Assembly: GCF_024397895.1 (NCBI RefSeq)
Contig: NZ_CP073346.1
Span: 1,798,001-1,862,000 of the forward strand
DNA length: 64,000 nucleotides
Origin: Pseudomonas benzenivorans
GTDB taxonomy: Bacteria > Pseudomonadota > Gammaproteobacteria > Pseudomonadales > Pseudomonadaceae
Reading direction: 5' to 3'
In this document: positions 52,813 to 64,000 of the stretch, piece by piece
Layout of the letters: each line of letters opens with the position of its first letter
Numbering within the stretch: the stretch's first letter is position 1
Translations under genes and position numbers: made by a program
Notes under the pieces: generated by a model
What the model was told of the DNA's origin: nothing
Seen by the model: the letters and a program-made list of their open reading frames with translations, nothing else
Databases searched by the model: none

Positions 52813-53094
52813 ATGCCCCTGACCGCCACCGCCCATGTCGCCACCACCACGCCAGCCCGCTATATCGGCCGCCTGTGCAAGCACTTCGCCCACAAGATCC
52901 CGACCAGCTTCGACCAGCAGCAGGGACGTATCGAGTTCCCATTCGGCCTCGCCCTGCTGACCGCCGACGACGATGGACTGCGCCTGAGCGTGCAGGCCGC
53001 CGAAGTGGAGCAGCTCGACAAGCTCAAGCACGTGGTGGCCAGCCACTTCGAACGCTTCGCCTGGCAGGAAGCGCTGACGCTCGACTGGCAGTGA
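52813..53094 (+). CDS. DUF2218 family protein (93 aa)
   Basis: Small α/β protein of the DUF2218 family: TPARYIGRLCKHFAHKIPTSFDQQQGRIEFPFG at the start and DKLKHVVASHFERFAWQE at the end are family-typical. DUF2218 genes often lie beside siderophore-interacting proteins or iron genes, but no such neighbour is seen here. It starts 52 bases after the SDR-like gene and is probably co-transcribed. Function unknown. Confidence 0.88.
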   Translation: MPLTATAHVATTTPARYIGRLCKHFAHKIPTSFDQQQGRIEFPFGLALLTADDDGLRLSVQAAEVEQLDKLKHVVASHFERFAWQEALTLDWQ

Positions 53095-53184
53095 ACGAGC
53101 CACCGGCGATTTGAAAGTGCGATTCGGATTGGCGGGATTGGCGCCAGCGCCGACAATCGAGCCATAGCCCCCAGGAGCCGCGCC

Positions 53185-54216
53185 ATGCTCGATCCCGACC
53201 TCTGCTGGCAGGCCGTCTGCGCCCGCGACGCCGCGCGCGACGGCCAGTTCGTCTTCGCCGTGCGCTCCACCGGCATCTACTGCCGGCCGAGCTGCCCGGC
53301 GCGGCGGCCGCTGCGCGCCAACGTCAGCTTCCATGCCGACCCGGCCTGCGCCGAGGCCGCCGGCTACCGCCCCTGCCGGCGCTGCTCGCCCCGCGGTGCC
53401 AGCCCGGCCGAGCAGCTGGATGCACTGGTCGCCGCGGCCTGCCGCCTGCTCAGCGAACTGGAGCCGGCGCCGACCCTGGAACAACTGGCCGCACGCATCG
53501 GCCTGTCGCCCTCGCACCTGGTGCGCGCCTTCAAGGCCCGCACCGGGCTGACTCCCAGGGCCTGGCTCAAGGCCCGGCGCCGCGCCGAGCTGGAGGCCCG
53601 CCTGCCCGAGGCCGACTCGGTGCTGGAGGCGGCGCTGGCCACCGGTTATTCCGGCACCCGCGCCCTCTACGAAGCGCGCGAGGCCCTGAGCCCGGCGCAA
53701 CGCCGTCGGCGCGGCGAAGGCGAGCGGCTGCGCTACGCCATCGCCCCCTGCCCCCTCGGCCAGCTGCTGCTGGCCAGCAGCGCCAAGGGCGTGTGCGCCC
53801 TGCTGTTCGGCGACAACGCCGCACAGCTGGAGTCGGAGTTGCAGCAACGCTTCAGCGCCGCCGAGCTGCAGCGCGACGACCCCGGCCTGGGCGACTGGCT
53901 GCGCCAGGTGGTACGGCAGATCGAAGAGCCCGAGCGCGCCGCCCGGCTGCCCCTGGACCTTCGCGGCACCGCCTACCAGCAACGGGTGTGGCAGGCGCTG
54001 CGGCAGATCCCGGCGGGCCAGACCCGGCGCTATGGCGAACTGGCCGCCGCCCTGGACAGCCACCCGCGCGCCGTGGCCCGCGCCTGCGCCAGCAACCCGC
54101 TCGGCCTGCTGGTGCCGTGCCACCGGGTGGTCGGCGCCAACGGCGCCCTGGGCGGCTATCGCTGGGGCGTCGAGCGCAAGGCGGCGCTGCTGAGCCGCGA
54201 ACGGAACGAGAACTGA
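53185..54216 (+). CDS. ada: Ada-type bifunctional methyltransferase and transcription regulator (343 aa)
   Basis: Ada homologue that repairs methylated DNA and activates the adaptive response. N-terminal zinc domain with CRPSC and CRRC (about 31-71) receives methyl groups from phosphotriesters. An AraC-type HTH (about 95-165) follows. The C-terminal O6-methylguanine-DNA methyltransferase domain has PCHRVVGANG with the acceptor Cys, preceded by FRGTAYQQRVWQALRQIP-type motif (RGTAYQQRVWQAL). Slightly shorter than the E. coli protein but with all three modules. It converges on the TauE/SafE permease gene. Confidence 0.92.
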   Translation: MLDPDLCWQAVCARDAARDGQFVFAVRSTGIYCRPSCPARRPLRANVSFHADPACAEAAGYRPCRRCSPRGASPAEQLDALVAAACRLLSELEPAPTLEQLAARIGLSPSHLVRAFKARTGLTPRAWLKARRRAELEARLPEADSVLEAALATGYSGTRALYEAREALSPAQRRRRGEGERLRYAIAPCPLGQLLLASSAKGVCALLFGDNAAQLESELQQRFSAAELQRDDPGLGDWLRQVVRQIEEPERAARLPLDLRGTAYQQRVWQALRQIPAGQTRRYGELAAALDSHPRAVARACASNPLGLLVPCHRVVGANGALGGYRWGVERKAALLSRERNEN

Positions 54217-54223
54217 GCCGCGC

Positions 54224-54997
54224 TCAGCCTCGATACAGAGCCAGCAGTTCCGGCACCGCCTCGGCGATCAGGCTGCCGCCGGCCAGGAGCAGCAACACGA
54301 ACACCAGAAGCCGCACCGCCCGCAGCGACAGCTTCGGCGGATAGCGGCGCACCAGCCAACTGAGCAGCATGACCAACGGCAGGGCCTCGGCGCTGAGCCA
54401 CAGGGTGTCCAGCGACAGCTGACCCTGGACCGTGACCAGCCCCAGACGCATGGCCGCGTTGCAGGCGAATACGGTGATCAGGGTATTGCGGATCAGCTCG
54501 TAGGCCAGGGGCTGGCGATACAGGTGGTAGACGATCGGCGGTCCGCCGCTGGAGAACAGGCCGTTGAGCACGCCGCAGAGGCCACCGGCGACCCAGTACG
54601 CCGAGAAGGAAGAAGGCTGCTCGCGCGGCTTGCTCTGCAGCACCAGCATCAGACTGGCGAGGATGATCACCCCGCCCAGCAGCAGGCGCAGCCAGGCGAT
54701 CTGCCGGCCGTCCAGGGCGCCCAGCCCCCAGATGCCGAGGCACACGCCGAGCAGGCTGCTGATCAACAGGGGCGTGAGAATCGTGCGGTCCAGCTGCGGC
54801 TTGGGGCCGGCCACCGTGACCAGGGCATTGCCCAAAGTGAGGATGCTGATCACCACCGCCACTTCACCGAGCGGCAGCAGCTGCAGGACGGCGACCAGGC
54901 CGATGAGGATCAGGCCGAAGGCGAAGCCGGTCAGGCACTGGGCGAAGGTGGCCAGGGCCACGCAGAAAAGGAACAGCAGGTGTGTTTCCAGGCTCAT
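54224..54997 (-). CDS. TauE/SafE (TSUP) family permease (257 aa)
   Basis: Inner-membrane protein of the sulfite exporter TauE/SafE family, with about eight hydrophobic helices in two repeats; the first begins LCVALATFAQCLTGFAFGLILIGLV and the second GGLCGVLNGLFSSGGPPIVYHL. The latter is the family's conserved Gly/Pro re-entrant segment. Substrates in the family include sulfite, sulfonates and organic acids. Its gene context gives no clue. Confidence 0.86.
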   Translation of the reverse strand: MSLETHLLFLFCVALATFAQCLTGFAFGLILIGLVAVLQLLPLGEVAVVISILTLGNALVTVAGPKPQLDRTILTPLLISSLLGVCLGIWGLGALDGRQIAWLRLLLGGVIILASLMLVLQSKPREQPSSFSAYWVAGGLCGVLNGLFSSGGPPIVYHLYRQPLAYELIRNTLITVFACNAAMRLGLVTVQGQLSLDTLWLSAEALPLVMLLSWLVRRYPPKLSLRAVRLLVFVLLLLAGGSLIAEAVPELLALYRG

Positions 54998-55181
54998 GCC
55001 AGCGTCCTTGTCGAACCGGCGGGCCCCGATGACTTGCGTCCGCAGGCCCGTCAGGGGTTGGCAAGCGCCGTTACTCTACCCCGCCATCTGAAACGATGCG
55101 ACGCGCGAGCCCCTCGATACACCGATAGAAGGTCTCGCGCGCCGACTCACTCAATCAGCCGAAGGCTGGGGCGCCCAGAAC

Positions 55182-56753
55182 TCAGGCGCCCTGGGCCTCC
55201 CGCACGCAGAGCGACTCGCGCTCTTCCTGGTGCAGTGCCCGCACCAGGCTGTAGCAGATCACCAGCAACACCACGGAGAACGGCAGCGCCGCGGCGATGG
55301 TCGCCGCCTGCAGGCCCTTCAGGCCGCCGGCCAGCAACAGCACACCGGCCAGCGCACCCAGGCCCAGACCCCAGATGATGCGGAAGCGCTGCGGCGGGTT
55401 CTGGTTGCCCATGGACAGGATGGTGCAGATCACCAGGGTGGCCGAGTCGGCCGAGGTGACGAACCAGCTGACGATCATCAGGGTAGCCAGGCCGGCCATG
55501 GCCATGGTCGCCCAGGACACGTTCAGCCCCTCGATGGTCTTGTACAGCACCATGGTCACGTCCGAGTTGGCCACGGCGTTCAGGTCGATGGCGCCGGCCA
55601 GCTGCAGCGACACGCCGGTACCGCCCATGATCACGATCCACAGGAAGGCGCCCAGGGTCGAGGCGAGCATGCCGCCCAGGACCACCTGGCGCACGGTGCG
55701 ACCACGGGAGATGCGGGCGATGAACATGCCGACGAACGGGCCCCAGGACAGCCACCAGCCCCAATAGAAGATGGTCCACCAGCCCTGCCACTGACGCTCG
55801 GGGTTGGAATCGGTCCACATGCCCATGGGGATGAAGGTGGCCAGGTAGTCGCCCAGGCTGGTGGCGTACAGACCGAGGAGGAACACGGTCGGCCCTGCCA
55901 GCAGCAGGAACAGGAACAGGATGCTGCTCAGGCGGATGTTCCACTCGCTGAGCCAGAGGATGCCCTTGCGCACCCCGGACACCGCCGAGAGGGTGGCGAC
56001 CACCGCGGTAGCCGAAATGAGGATCAGCTGATTGGTGGTGGAGATCTCGATGCCGAACATGTAGTTCAGGCCGGCGTTCATCTGCGACACGCCCAGGCCG
56101 AGGGTGGTGGCGGTACCGAACAGGGTGCTGAAGATCGCCAGCAGGTCGACCGCATGGCCGATCGGGCCATAGATACGCTCACCGATCAGCGGATACAGCG
56201 CCGAACGCACGGTCAGCGGCAGGTTATGCCGATAGGTGAAGTAGGCCAGGATCAGGCCGACGATGATGTAGATGCTCCAGCCGTGCAGGCCCCAATGGAA
56301 CATGGTCACGCGCAGGGCGATCTGCGCCGCTTCCGGCGTGTTGGCGGCGACGCCGGCCATCTCCATGAAGGGGTTGCCCTGCATGTGCATCAGCGGCTCG
56401 GCGATGCTCCAGAACAGCAGGCCGGTACCGACCGCGGCGCTGAACAGCATGGCGAACCAGGAGAAGTTGCTGAATTCCGGACGCTCGTCGTCGCGGCCCA
56501 GACGCAGGTTGCCGAAGCGGCTGAGTCCGACCCAGAAGGTGAAGAACAGCACGCCACTGACCACGGCCACGTAGTACCAGCCCAGGGAGCTTTCGATCCA
56601 CTGTTTGGCGCCGGTATAGAGACTGTTGGCCAGTTCACTGAAGGACACGGTGAACAGCACGAAGACCAGCACCATCACCAGGGATGAGATGGCCATCGTC
56701 GGATTTACGCCTGCGAACAGACGCTGAGAGCCTTGCATAGGATGTTCGCTCAC
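55182..56753 (-). CDS. BCCT-family betaine/choline/carnitine-type transporter (523 aa)
   Basis: Twelve-helix secondary transporter for quaternary ammonium compounds. The BCCT signature is FHWGLHGWSIYIIVGLILAYF, with later aromatic-rich FYWGWWLSWGPFVGMFIARISRGRT; the Trp-rich segments make the trimethylammonium box. The gene is divergent from the GntR-controlled catabolic operon, and an identical palindrome lies in front of each. It therefore most likely imports the betaine-like substrate of that operon. Start at 56753 is the only well-placed ATG. Confidence 0.92.
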   Translation of the reverse strand: MSEHPMQGSQRLFAGVNPTMAISSLVMVLVFVLFTVSFSELANSLYTGAKQWIESSLGWYYVAVVSGVLFFTFWVGLSRFGNLRLGRDDERPEFSNFSWFAMLFSAAVGTGLLFWSIAEPLMHMQGNPFMEMAGVAANTPEAAQIALRVTMFHWGLHGWSIYIIVGLILAYFTYRHNLPLTVRSALYPLIGERIYGPIGHAVDLLAIFSTLFGTATTLGLGVSQMNAGLNYMFGIEISTTNQLILISATAVVATLSAVSGVRKGILWLSEWNIRLSSILFLFLLLAGPTVFLLGLYATSLGDYLATFIPMGMWTDSNPERQWQGWWTIFYWGWWLSWGPFVGMFIARISRGRTVRQVVLGGMLASTLGAFLWIVIMGGTGVSLQLAGAIDLNAVANSDVTMVLYKTIEGLNVSWATMAMAGLATLMIVSWFVTSADSATLVICTILSMGNQNPPQRFRIIWGLGLGALAGVLLLAGGLKGLQAATIAAALPFSVVLLVICYSLVRALHQEERESLCVREAQGA

Positions 56754-56922
56754 GAGCGCGCCTCCTCCTTATTTTTGTATGGGACACACATAGAAGTGCT
56801 TGTCGCCAATGTCGCCTGCAACCGCTCGGGCGTTGAGTTTCCTCAGACGATGGCAGTCGTCCTCGGTCACTCCGGCAGCGCCCGAATGCGACCGCAGTGG
56901 ATGCAGCAACATTCGCTTGTCA

Positions 56923-56936
56923 TATGGTATACCATA
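56923..56936. promoter_or_regulatory. GntR-type operator 1, TATGGTATACCATA
   Basis: Perfect 14-bp palindrome containing TGGTATACCA, matching the TGGTNNNACCA-type sites of GntR/FadR (FCD) regulators. It lies about 170 bp before the transporter start, in position to overlap its promoter. Confidence 0.75.
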
Positions 56937-57059
56937 GACCGGAATACAGAAGCAAAGCACTTGACCCGAGAAAATTCAGCTCGCGGTGATCGCTCCCGCT
57001 TCTAGCCAAGCCGCCAGCGGCGCAGGGCCACTGGATCGCTTGACTTGCCACGCTAGTCT

Positions 57060-57073
57060 TATGGTATACCATA
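57060..57073. promoter_or_regulatory. GntR-type operator 2, TATGGTATACCATA
   Basis: Identical to operator 1 and 137 bp from it. It overlaps the -10 hexamer TGGTAT of a promoter with -35 TTGACT (57040-57045), so binding would block transcription of the rightward operon. Confidence 0.78.
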
Positions 57074-57119
57074 ATACGACTACGGCGATTACGCCCCATC
57101 CGCAGCCCAGGAGAGCCTA

Positions 57120-57710
57120 ATGAGCTTTGAAATCCGCAAGATCGTCAGCTACGTGGAAGAAACCCTTATCGAAGGTGGCAAGGCCACCGACAAGCCGGTC
57201 ACCATGGTCGGCCTGGCCGTGGTGATGAAGAACCCCTGGTCCGGCCGTGGCTTCGTCGAAGACCTGCGCACGGAAATCAAGGCCAACTGCTCCGAGCTCG
57301 GCGCGCTGATGGTCCAACGCCTGGTCGACGCCATCGGTGGCGCCGAGAAGATCGAGGCCTACGGCAAGGCCGCCGTGGTCGGCGCCGACGGCGAGATCGA
57401 ACACGCCTCCGCGGTGATCCACAACCTGCGCTTCGGCAACCACTACCGCCAGGCGGTGAACGCCAAGAGCTACCTGAGCTTCACCAACAAGCGTGGCGGC
57501 CCGGGCACCTCCATCCAGATCCCGATGATGCACAAGGACGACGAAGGCGCGCGCTCGCACTACGTCACCCTGGAAATGCAGATCGAGGACGCACCGCGCG
57601 CCGACGAGATCGTGGTGGTCCTGGGCGCCTCCGACGGTGGCCGCCTGCACCCGCGTATCGGCAACCGCTACATCGATCTGGAAGAACTGGCCGCTGAGCA
57701 AGCCCAGTAA
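57120..57710 (+). CDS. AA_synth (DUF1185) family protein (196 aa)
   Basis: Member of the 'amino acid synthesis' family (DUF1185), α/β proteins with the conserved AYGKAAVVGADGEIEHASAVIHNLRFGNHYR and SFTNKRGGPGTSIQIPMMHKDD blocks. No reaction is firmly assigned to the family; the name is historical. First gene of the GntR-controlled operon, downstream of operator 2, with GGAGAG in front of the ATG. Association with an alpha/beta hydrolase, two aldehyde dehydrogenases and a flavin reductase suggests a step in breakdown of an N-containing ring or its open-chain product. Confidence 0.85.
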   Translation: MSFEIRKIVSYVEETLIEGGKATDKPVTMVGLAVVMKNPWSGRGFVEDLRTEIKANCSELGALMVQRLVDAIGGAEKIEAYGKAAVVGADGEIEHASAVIHNLRFGNHYRQAVNAKSYLSFTNKRGGPGTSIQIPMMHKDDEGARSHYVTLEMQIEDAPRADEIVVVLGASDGGRLHPRIGNRYIDLEELAAEQAQ

Positions 57711-57736
57711 TTGGACGGCGCGCGCAGGAGCAACCC

Positions 57737-58566
57737 ATGATTCGGCTCACCGCTGAACAGACCCCGGCCGGCACCAGCTACCTGGCGACCGGCCAAGGCC
57801 AACCCGTGGTGCTGATCCACGGGGTCGGCCTGAACAAGGAAATGTGGGGCGGGCAGATCGTCGGCCTGGCCCCGCACTTCCGCGTGATCGCCTATGACAT
57901 GCTCGGCCACGGTTCCAGTCCGCTGCCGCCGGCGGATACCGAGCTACCGGCCTATGCCGAACAGCTGCTGGAGCTGCTCGACCACCTCGACCTGCCCCAG
58001 GCGGTGGTGGTGGGGTTTTCCATGGGCGGACTGGTGGCGCGGGCCTTCGCCCTGCAGCACCCGACGCGCCTCAACGGCCTGGCGGTGCTCAACAGCGTGT
58101 TCAACCGCAACGCCGAGCAGCGCGCCGGGGTGATCGAGCGCACCAGCCAGGTCGCCGAGCACGGCCCGGCGGCCAACGTCGAAGCCGCCCTGACCCGCTG
58201 GTTCAGCCGCGAGTACCTGGCCGCCAACCCGGCACAGGTCGCCGCCATCCGGCAAACCCTGGCGAACAACGACCCGCAAGGCTACCTGACCACCTACAGG
58301 CTGTTCGCCACCCAGGACATGTTCGGCGCCGACGCGCTGTCGTGCATCCAGGTGCCGACGCTGGTCGCCACCGGTTCGCTGGACGCGGGCTCGACGCCCG
58401 AGATGGCCGAACAGCTGGCCGAGCGGATTACCGGAGCCCGGGCCGCCATACTGGAGGAACAGCGGCACATGATGCCGGTGGAATCGCCGCGCCTGGTCAA
58501 CCAGCTGCTGCTCGACTTCCTCGAGCGCACCCAGCCCACTCCGCACCCCGTTAAGGAGATCCTTGC

Positions 58567-58570
<4 letters not shown>
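57737..58570 (+). CDS. Alpha/beta hydrolase of the betaine-type operon (277 aa)
   Basis: Alpha/beta-hydrolase with HGVGLNKEMW (oxyanion region), nucleophile GFSMGG (Ser near 95) and a C-terminal catalytic His in EEQRHMMPVE. It resembles 3-oxoadipate-enol-lactonase-like and TgnD-like hydrolases, the latter cleaving an N-methylformamidomethylene-succinate in trigonelline catabolism. The ATG follows the DUF1185 stop by 26 bases with AGGAG upstream. The stop overlaps the aldehyde dehydrogenase start (ATGA), so the genes are coupled. Confidence 0.87.
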
Positions 58571-60048
<1,478 letters not shown>

Positions 60049-60083
60049 AGCGCACACGACCGGCAACATATAGGTAGTCAAAG

Positions 60084-60569
60084 ATGATCGAACCAGGCAT
60101 TTACAAAGAAGTGATGGGCTCGTTTCCCTCGGGGGTCACGGTGATCACCTGCCTCGACGCGGACGGCGGCATCGTCGGCATCACCGCCAGCGCCTTCAGC
60201 GCCCTGTCGATTGACCCGGCGCTGGTGCTGTTCTGCCCCAACTACGCCTCGGACTCCTACCCGGTGCTGCGGGCCAGCAAACGCTTCGCCATCCACCTGT
60301 TGTCCGCCGAACAGCAGGCGGAGGCCTACGCCTTCGCCGGCAAAGGCAAGGACAAGGCCAAGGGCATCGACTGGCAGCTCAGCGCGCTGGGCAACCCGCT
60401 GCTGAGCAAGGCCACCGCGATCATCGAGTGCGAGCTGTGGCGCGAGTACGAGGGCGGCGACCACGCCATTATGGTCGGCGCCGTGCAGAACCTGATCATC
60501 CCCGAGGTCGAGCTGACCCCGATGGTCTACCACCGCGGCAAGTTGGGCGCCCTGCCTGCCATCGCCTGA
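60084..60569 (+). CDS. Flavin reductase domain protein (161 aa)
   Basis: Small FMN-binding NAD(P)H:flavin oxidoreductase of the HpaC/TgnA type: MGSFPSGVTVITC, SAFSALSIDPALVLFCP and the later HAIMVGAV-type motif with the conserved His. Such proteins feed reduced flavin to a separate monooxygenase, but no luciferase-like or group D oxygenase is encoded in this window. It sits 35 bases after the aldehyde dehydrogenase and before a terminator-like hairpin. Confidence 0.9.
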   Translation: MIEPGIYKEVMGSFPSGVTVITCLDADGGIVGITASAFSALSIDPALVLFCPNYASDSYPVLRASKRFAIHLLSAEQQAEAYAFAGKGKDKAKGIDWQLSALGNPLLSKATAIIECELWREYEGGDHAIMVGAVQNLIIPEVELTPMVYHRGKLGALPAIA

Positions 60570-60593
60570 TCGAGACCACCTGACATCTTTTTT

Positions 60594-60633
60594 GGGGTCG
60601 CCTGCCGTTCACCCTGGTGGCGGCCCCTTTTTT
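60594..60633 (+). terminator. Rho-independent terminator or attenuator inside the operon
   Basis: GGGGTCGCC pairs with GGCGGCCCC (one G·U) across a 16-base loop and is followed by TTTTTT. It sits between the flavin reductase and the next aldehyde dehydrogenase, so downstream genes may be expressed at a lower level or from another promoter. Confidence 0.75.
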
Positions 60634-60648
60634 ATTTCCGGAGCCGAC

Positions 60649-62100
60649 ATGACCCCAGCAGCCACACACCTGTTCCGCCAGCAGGCCTTCATCGACGGGC
60701 AATGGTGTGACGCCCAGGACGGCACCCAGCAGGACATCTTCAACCCGGCCAACGGCGCCCTGATCGGCCGGGTGCCGAACATGGGCAGCGCCGAGGCCCA
60801 GCGCACCATCGCCGCCGCCAATGCCGCCTGGCCGGCCTGGCGCGCGCGCACCGCCAAGGAGCGCAGCACCATCCTCAAGCGCTGGCACGCGCTGATGCTG
60901 GAGCATGCCGACGCCCTGGCGGAGATCCTCACCCTGGAGCAGGGCAAGCCGCTGGCCGAGGCCAAGGGCGAGATTCTCTACGCCGCCAGCTTCATCGAGT
61001 GGTTCGCCGAAGAGGCCAAACGCATCTACGGCGACACCATCCCCAGCCACAAGGGCGATGCCCGCATCGTCGTGAGCAAGGAGCCAATCGGCGTGGTGGC
61101 CGCCATCACCCCCTGGAATTTCCCCGCCGCGATGATCACCCGCAAGGCCGGCCCGGCCCTCGCGGCGGGCTGTCCCTGCATCGTCAAGCCGGCCCCGGAG
61201 ACCCCCTTCTCCGCCCTGGCCCTGGCCGCCCTGGCCGAGCAGGCGGGCATCCCGGCCGGCATATTCAACGTCATCACCGGCGATGCCGTGGCCATCGGTG
61301 GCGAGCTGACCGCCAGCGCCGAAGTGCGCAAGCTGTCGTTCACCGGCTCCACCAACATTGGCAAGCTGCTCATGGCCCAGTGCGCGAGCACGCTGAAAAA
61401 GGTCTCCCTGGAGCTGGGCGGTAACGCACCGTTCATCGTCTTCGACGACGCCGACCTGGAGCGCGCGGTCGAGGGCGCGCTGATCGCCAAATACCGCAAT
61501 GCCGGGCAGACCTGCGTCTGCGTCAACCGCTTCCTGGTTCAGGACGGTATCTACGAGGCCTTCGTCAGCCGTCTGGCCGAGCGGGTCGCCGAATTCAAGG
61601 TCGGCGACGGCTTCGCCGACGGGGTCAACCAGGGCCCGCTGATCAACGAGCGTGCCGTGGCCAAGGTCGAGGAGCACGTGCAGGACGCCCTGGGCAAGGG
61701 CGCGCGCCTGCTCTGCGGCGGCGAGCGCCACTCCCTGGGCAACGGCTTTTTCCAGCCGACCGTGTTGGCCGACCTGACCACGGAGATGAAGGTCGCCCGC
61801 GAGGAAACCTTCGGCCCCCTGGCCGCCGTGTTCCGCTTCAGCAGTGAGGCCGAAGCCGTGCAACTGGCCAACGACACCGAGTACGGCCTGGCCGCCTATT
61901 GCTACACCCGTGACCTGGGCCGCGCCTGGCGCATGAGCGAAGCCCTGGAATATGGCATGGTCGGCATCAACGAAGGGCTGATCTCCACCGAGGTCGCGCC
62001 CTTCGGCGGCATCAAGTCCTCGGGCCTGGGCCGCGAAGGCTCCAAGTACGGCATCGAGGACTACCTGGAAATCAAATACACCCTGATGGGCGGGCTGTAG
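60649..62100 (+). CDS. NAD(P)-dependent succinate-semialdehyde dehydrogenase, GabD type (483 aa)
   Basis: Close to GabD succinate-semialdehyde dehydrogenases: ITPWNFPAAMITRKAGPALAAGC, catalytic Glu in SLELGGNAPFIVFDDADLE, and active Cys in NAGQTCVCVNR, plus the C-terminal GGIKSSGLGREGSKYGIEDYLEIKY. In trigonelline-type pathways the same step (TgnE) converts the released succinate semialdehyde to succinate. ATG 60649 has GGAG seven bases upstream; the earlier open frame starts inside the terminator. Confidence 0.93.
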   Translation: MTPAATHLFRQQAFIDGQWCDAQDGTQQDIFNPANGALIGRVPNMGSAEAQRTIAAANAAWPAWRARTAKERSTILKRWHALMLEHADALAEILTLEQGKPLAEAKGEILYAASFIEWFAEEAKRIYGDTIPSHKGDARIVVSKEPIGVVAAITPWNFPAAMITRKAGPALAAGCPCIVKPAPETPFSALALAALAEQAGIPAGIFNVITGDAVAIGGELTASAEVRKLSFTGSTNIGKLLMAQCASTLKKVSLELGGNAPFIVFDDADLERAVEGALIAKYRNAGQTCVCVNRFLVQDGIYEAFVSRLAERVAEFKVGDGFADGVNQGPLINERAVAKVEEHVQDALGKGARLLCGGERHSLGNGFFQPTVLADLTTEMKVAREETFGPLAAVFRFSSEAEAVQLANDTEYGLAAYCYTRDLGRAWRMSEALEYGMVGINEGLISTEVAPFGGIKSSGLGREGSKYGIEDYLEIKYTLMGGL

Positions 62101-62122
62101 GCCCGCATCCGAGGAGAGCGCC

Positions 62123-62512
62123 ATGAGCAACGAAAAGTACGAAAAGGGGCTGGCGATCCGCACCCAGGTGCTGGGCGAGGCCTATGTCAGCAAGTCGATC
62201 GACAACGCCGACGACTTCAACCGCCCCCTGCAGGAGCTGGTCACCGAGTACTGCTGGGGCCATGTCTGGGGCCGCGACGGCTTATCCCTGGCCGAACGCA
62301 GCATGATAAACTTGGCCATGATTTCGGCGCTCAATCGCCCGCATGAGCTGAAGCTGCATATCCGTGGCGCCTTGCGCAACGGTCTCAGCCGTGAGCAGAT
62401 TCGCGAGATCCTGCTACAGGTCGGCATCTATTGCGGCGTACCCGCTGCCGTGGACAGTTTCCGCATCGCCCGCGAAGCCTTCGCCGAGGCTGATGCCGAA
62501 AGCCAAGCCTAA
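62123..62512 (+). CDS. Carboxymuconolactone decarboxylase-family protein (129 aa)
   Basis: Small helical CMD/AhpD-fold protein like PcaC. The family core is SLAERSMINLAMISALNRPHELKLHIRGALRNG, with YCGVPAAVDSFRIA near the end. In protocatechuate pathways PcaC decarboxylates a muconolactone. Here it more likely acts on an unsaturated acid from the operon's own pathway or as a redox or isomerase partner, since the CxxC of AhpD is absent. GAGGAG lies before the ATG. A terminator follows. Confidence 0.88.
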   Translation: MSNEKYEKGLAIRTQVLGEAYVSKSIDNADDFNRPLQELVTEYCWGHVWGRDGLSLAERSMINLAMISALNRPHELKLHIRGALRNGLSREQIREILLQVGIYCGVPAAVDSFRIAREAFAEADAESQA

Positions 62513-62537
62513 ACCCAGGCCTGAAGCAAACATTCCG

Positions 62538-62571
62538 AGCACCCTCGATCCAGCGATCTGGGTGCTTTTTG
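62538..62571 (+). terminator. Terminator after the carboxymuconolactone decarboxylase-like gene
   Basis: AGCACCC and GGGTGCT form a stem around a 15-base loop, followed by TTTTTGCTTTTTT. It separates the catabolic genes from the regulator gene. Confidence 0.75.
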
Positions 62572-62606
62572 CTTTTTTACGGACAGTCCCAACCAGAGCG
62601 GAACCC

Positions 62607-63927
<1,321 letters not shown>

Positions 63928-64000
63928 AGCAGTCGCCGCCGCACGGGGTCAGGGTACGCAGCCCTCGACTATGATCACCTCGGCCAGGGCCGCACCCTGG

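Larger units (their letters stand above)
56754..57119. other. Divergent regulatory region of the GntR-controlled operon (366 bp)
   Basis: Separates the leftward transporter gene from the rightward catabolic operon. It holds two identical 14-bp palindromes (56923-56936 and 57060-57073) and a promoter-like TTGACT-16 bp-TGGTAT (57040-57067). AT-richer than the flanking genes. No coding frame is supported. Confidence 0.7.

Overview
The window is GC-rich chromosomal DNA from a gammaproteobacterium, most likely Pseudomonas. The evidence is a tmRNA whose tag peptide reads ANDDNYALAA, a lutBC/dld lactate cluster, a bauA-bauC-bauR beta-alanine cluster and a general gene style typical of that genus. 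Into this backbone is inserted an 8.9 kb genomic island (about 8772-17633), part of which is clearly AT-richer.

Layout. 1-5.4 kb: lactate oxidation genes (lutB, lutC, a large FAD/Fe-S dehydrogenase) and a small exported protein. 5.4-8.3 kb: a hybrid sensor kinase. 8.4-8.8 kb: ssrA (tmRNA). 8.8-17.6 kb: the island. 17.8-31 kb: a c-di-GMP dual-domain protein, an EamA transporter, a lipoprotein, a 1.6 kb stretch with no convincing gene, an MscS channel, a glutaredoxin-like protein, a PhyH-type dioxygenase, a His-rich exported protein, YjdM, EndA, a solute-binding-like protein and a diguanylate cyclase. 31-32 kb: a NYN-domain protein. 32-42 kb: a divergent catabolic cluster (LeuCD paralogues, an HMG-CoA-lyase-like enzyme, a CaiB/BaiF CoA-transferase, a TAXI-TRAP transporter, a D-2-hydroxyacid dehydrogenase, LysR). 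42-46 kb: pnuC plus a NadR-like kinase, a hydrolase, a pseudogene and a lipoprotein. 46-50 kb: bauC, bauA and bauR. 50-55 kb: a RIO kinase, LysR, a small reductase, DUF2218, Ada and a TauE/SafE permease. 55-63.4 kb: a GntR-controlled operon (BCCT transporter, AA_synth/DUF1185 protein, alpha/beta hydrolase, two aldehyde dehydrogenases, flavin reductase, carboxymuconolactone-decarboxylase-like protein, GntR), then a Nudix hydrolase.

The island is the most unusual part. It sits in the 3' end of ssrA and is bounded by an 85 bp direct repeat. Its left half is a compact filamentous-phage-like (Pf/inovirus-like) replicon: tyrosine integrase, Rep_trans-type replication initiator, a 74 nt hairpin next to rep, a chain of overlapping small DNA-binding proteins and a divergent repressor with repeated operators. 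No coat, Zot or ssDNA-binding gene is visible. Its right half is an integron cassette array with no integron integrase: an attI-like site followed by three attC-bounded cassettes. These encode a membrane protein plus a YfbU-family protein, a two-TM protein with a HEPN/DUF4145-like tail, and a DUF2971 protein. The element therefore looks like a satellite-like phage replicon that carries integron cassettes, with cargo of possible defence function.

Two metabolic clusters also deserve attention. The 32-42 kb cluster has the full logic of citraconate/D-citramalate breakdown to pyruvate and acetyl-CoA. The 55-63 kb operon resembles trigonelline-type N-heterocyclic betaine catabolism but lacks the oxygenase component. 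Functions of both are inferred from family and context only.
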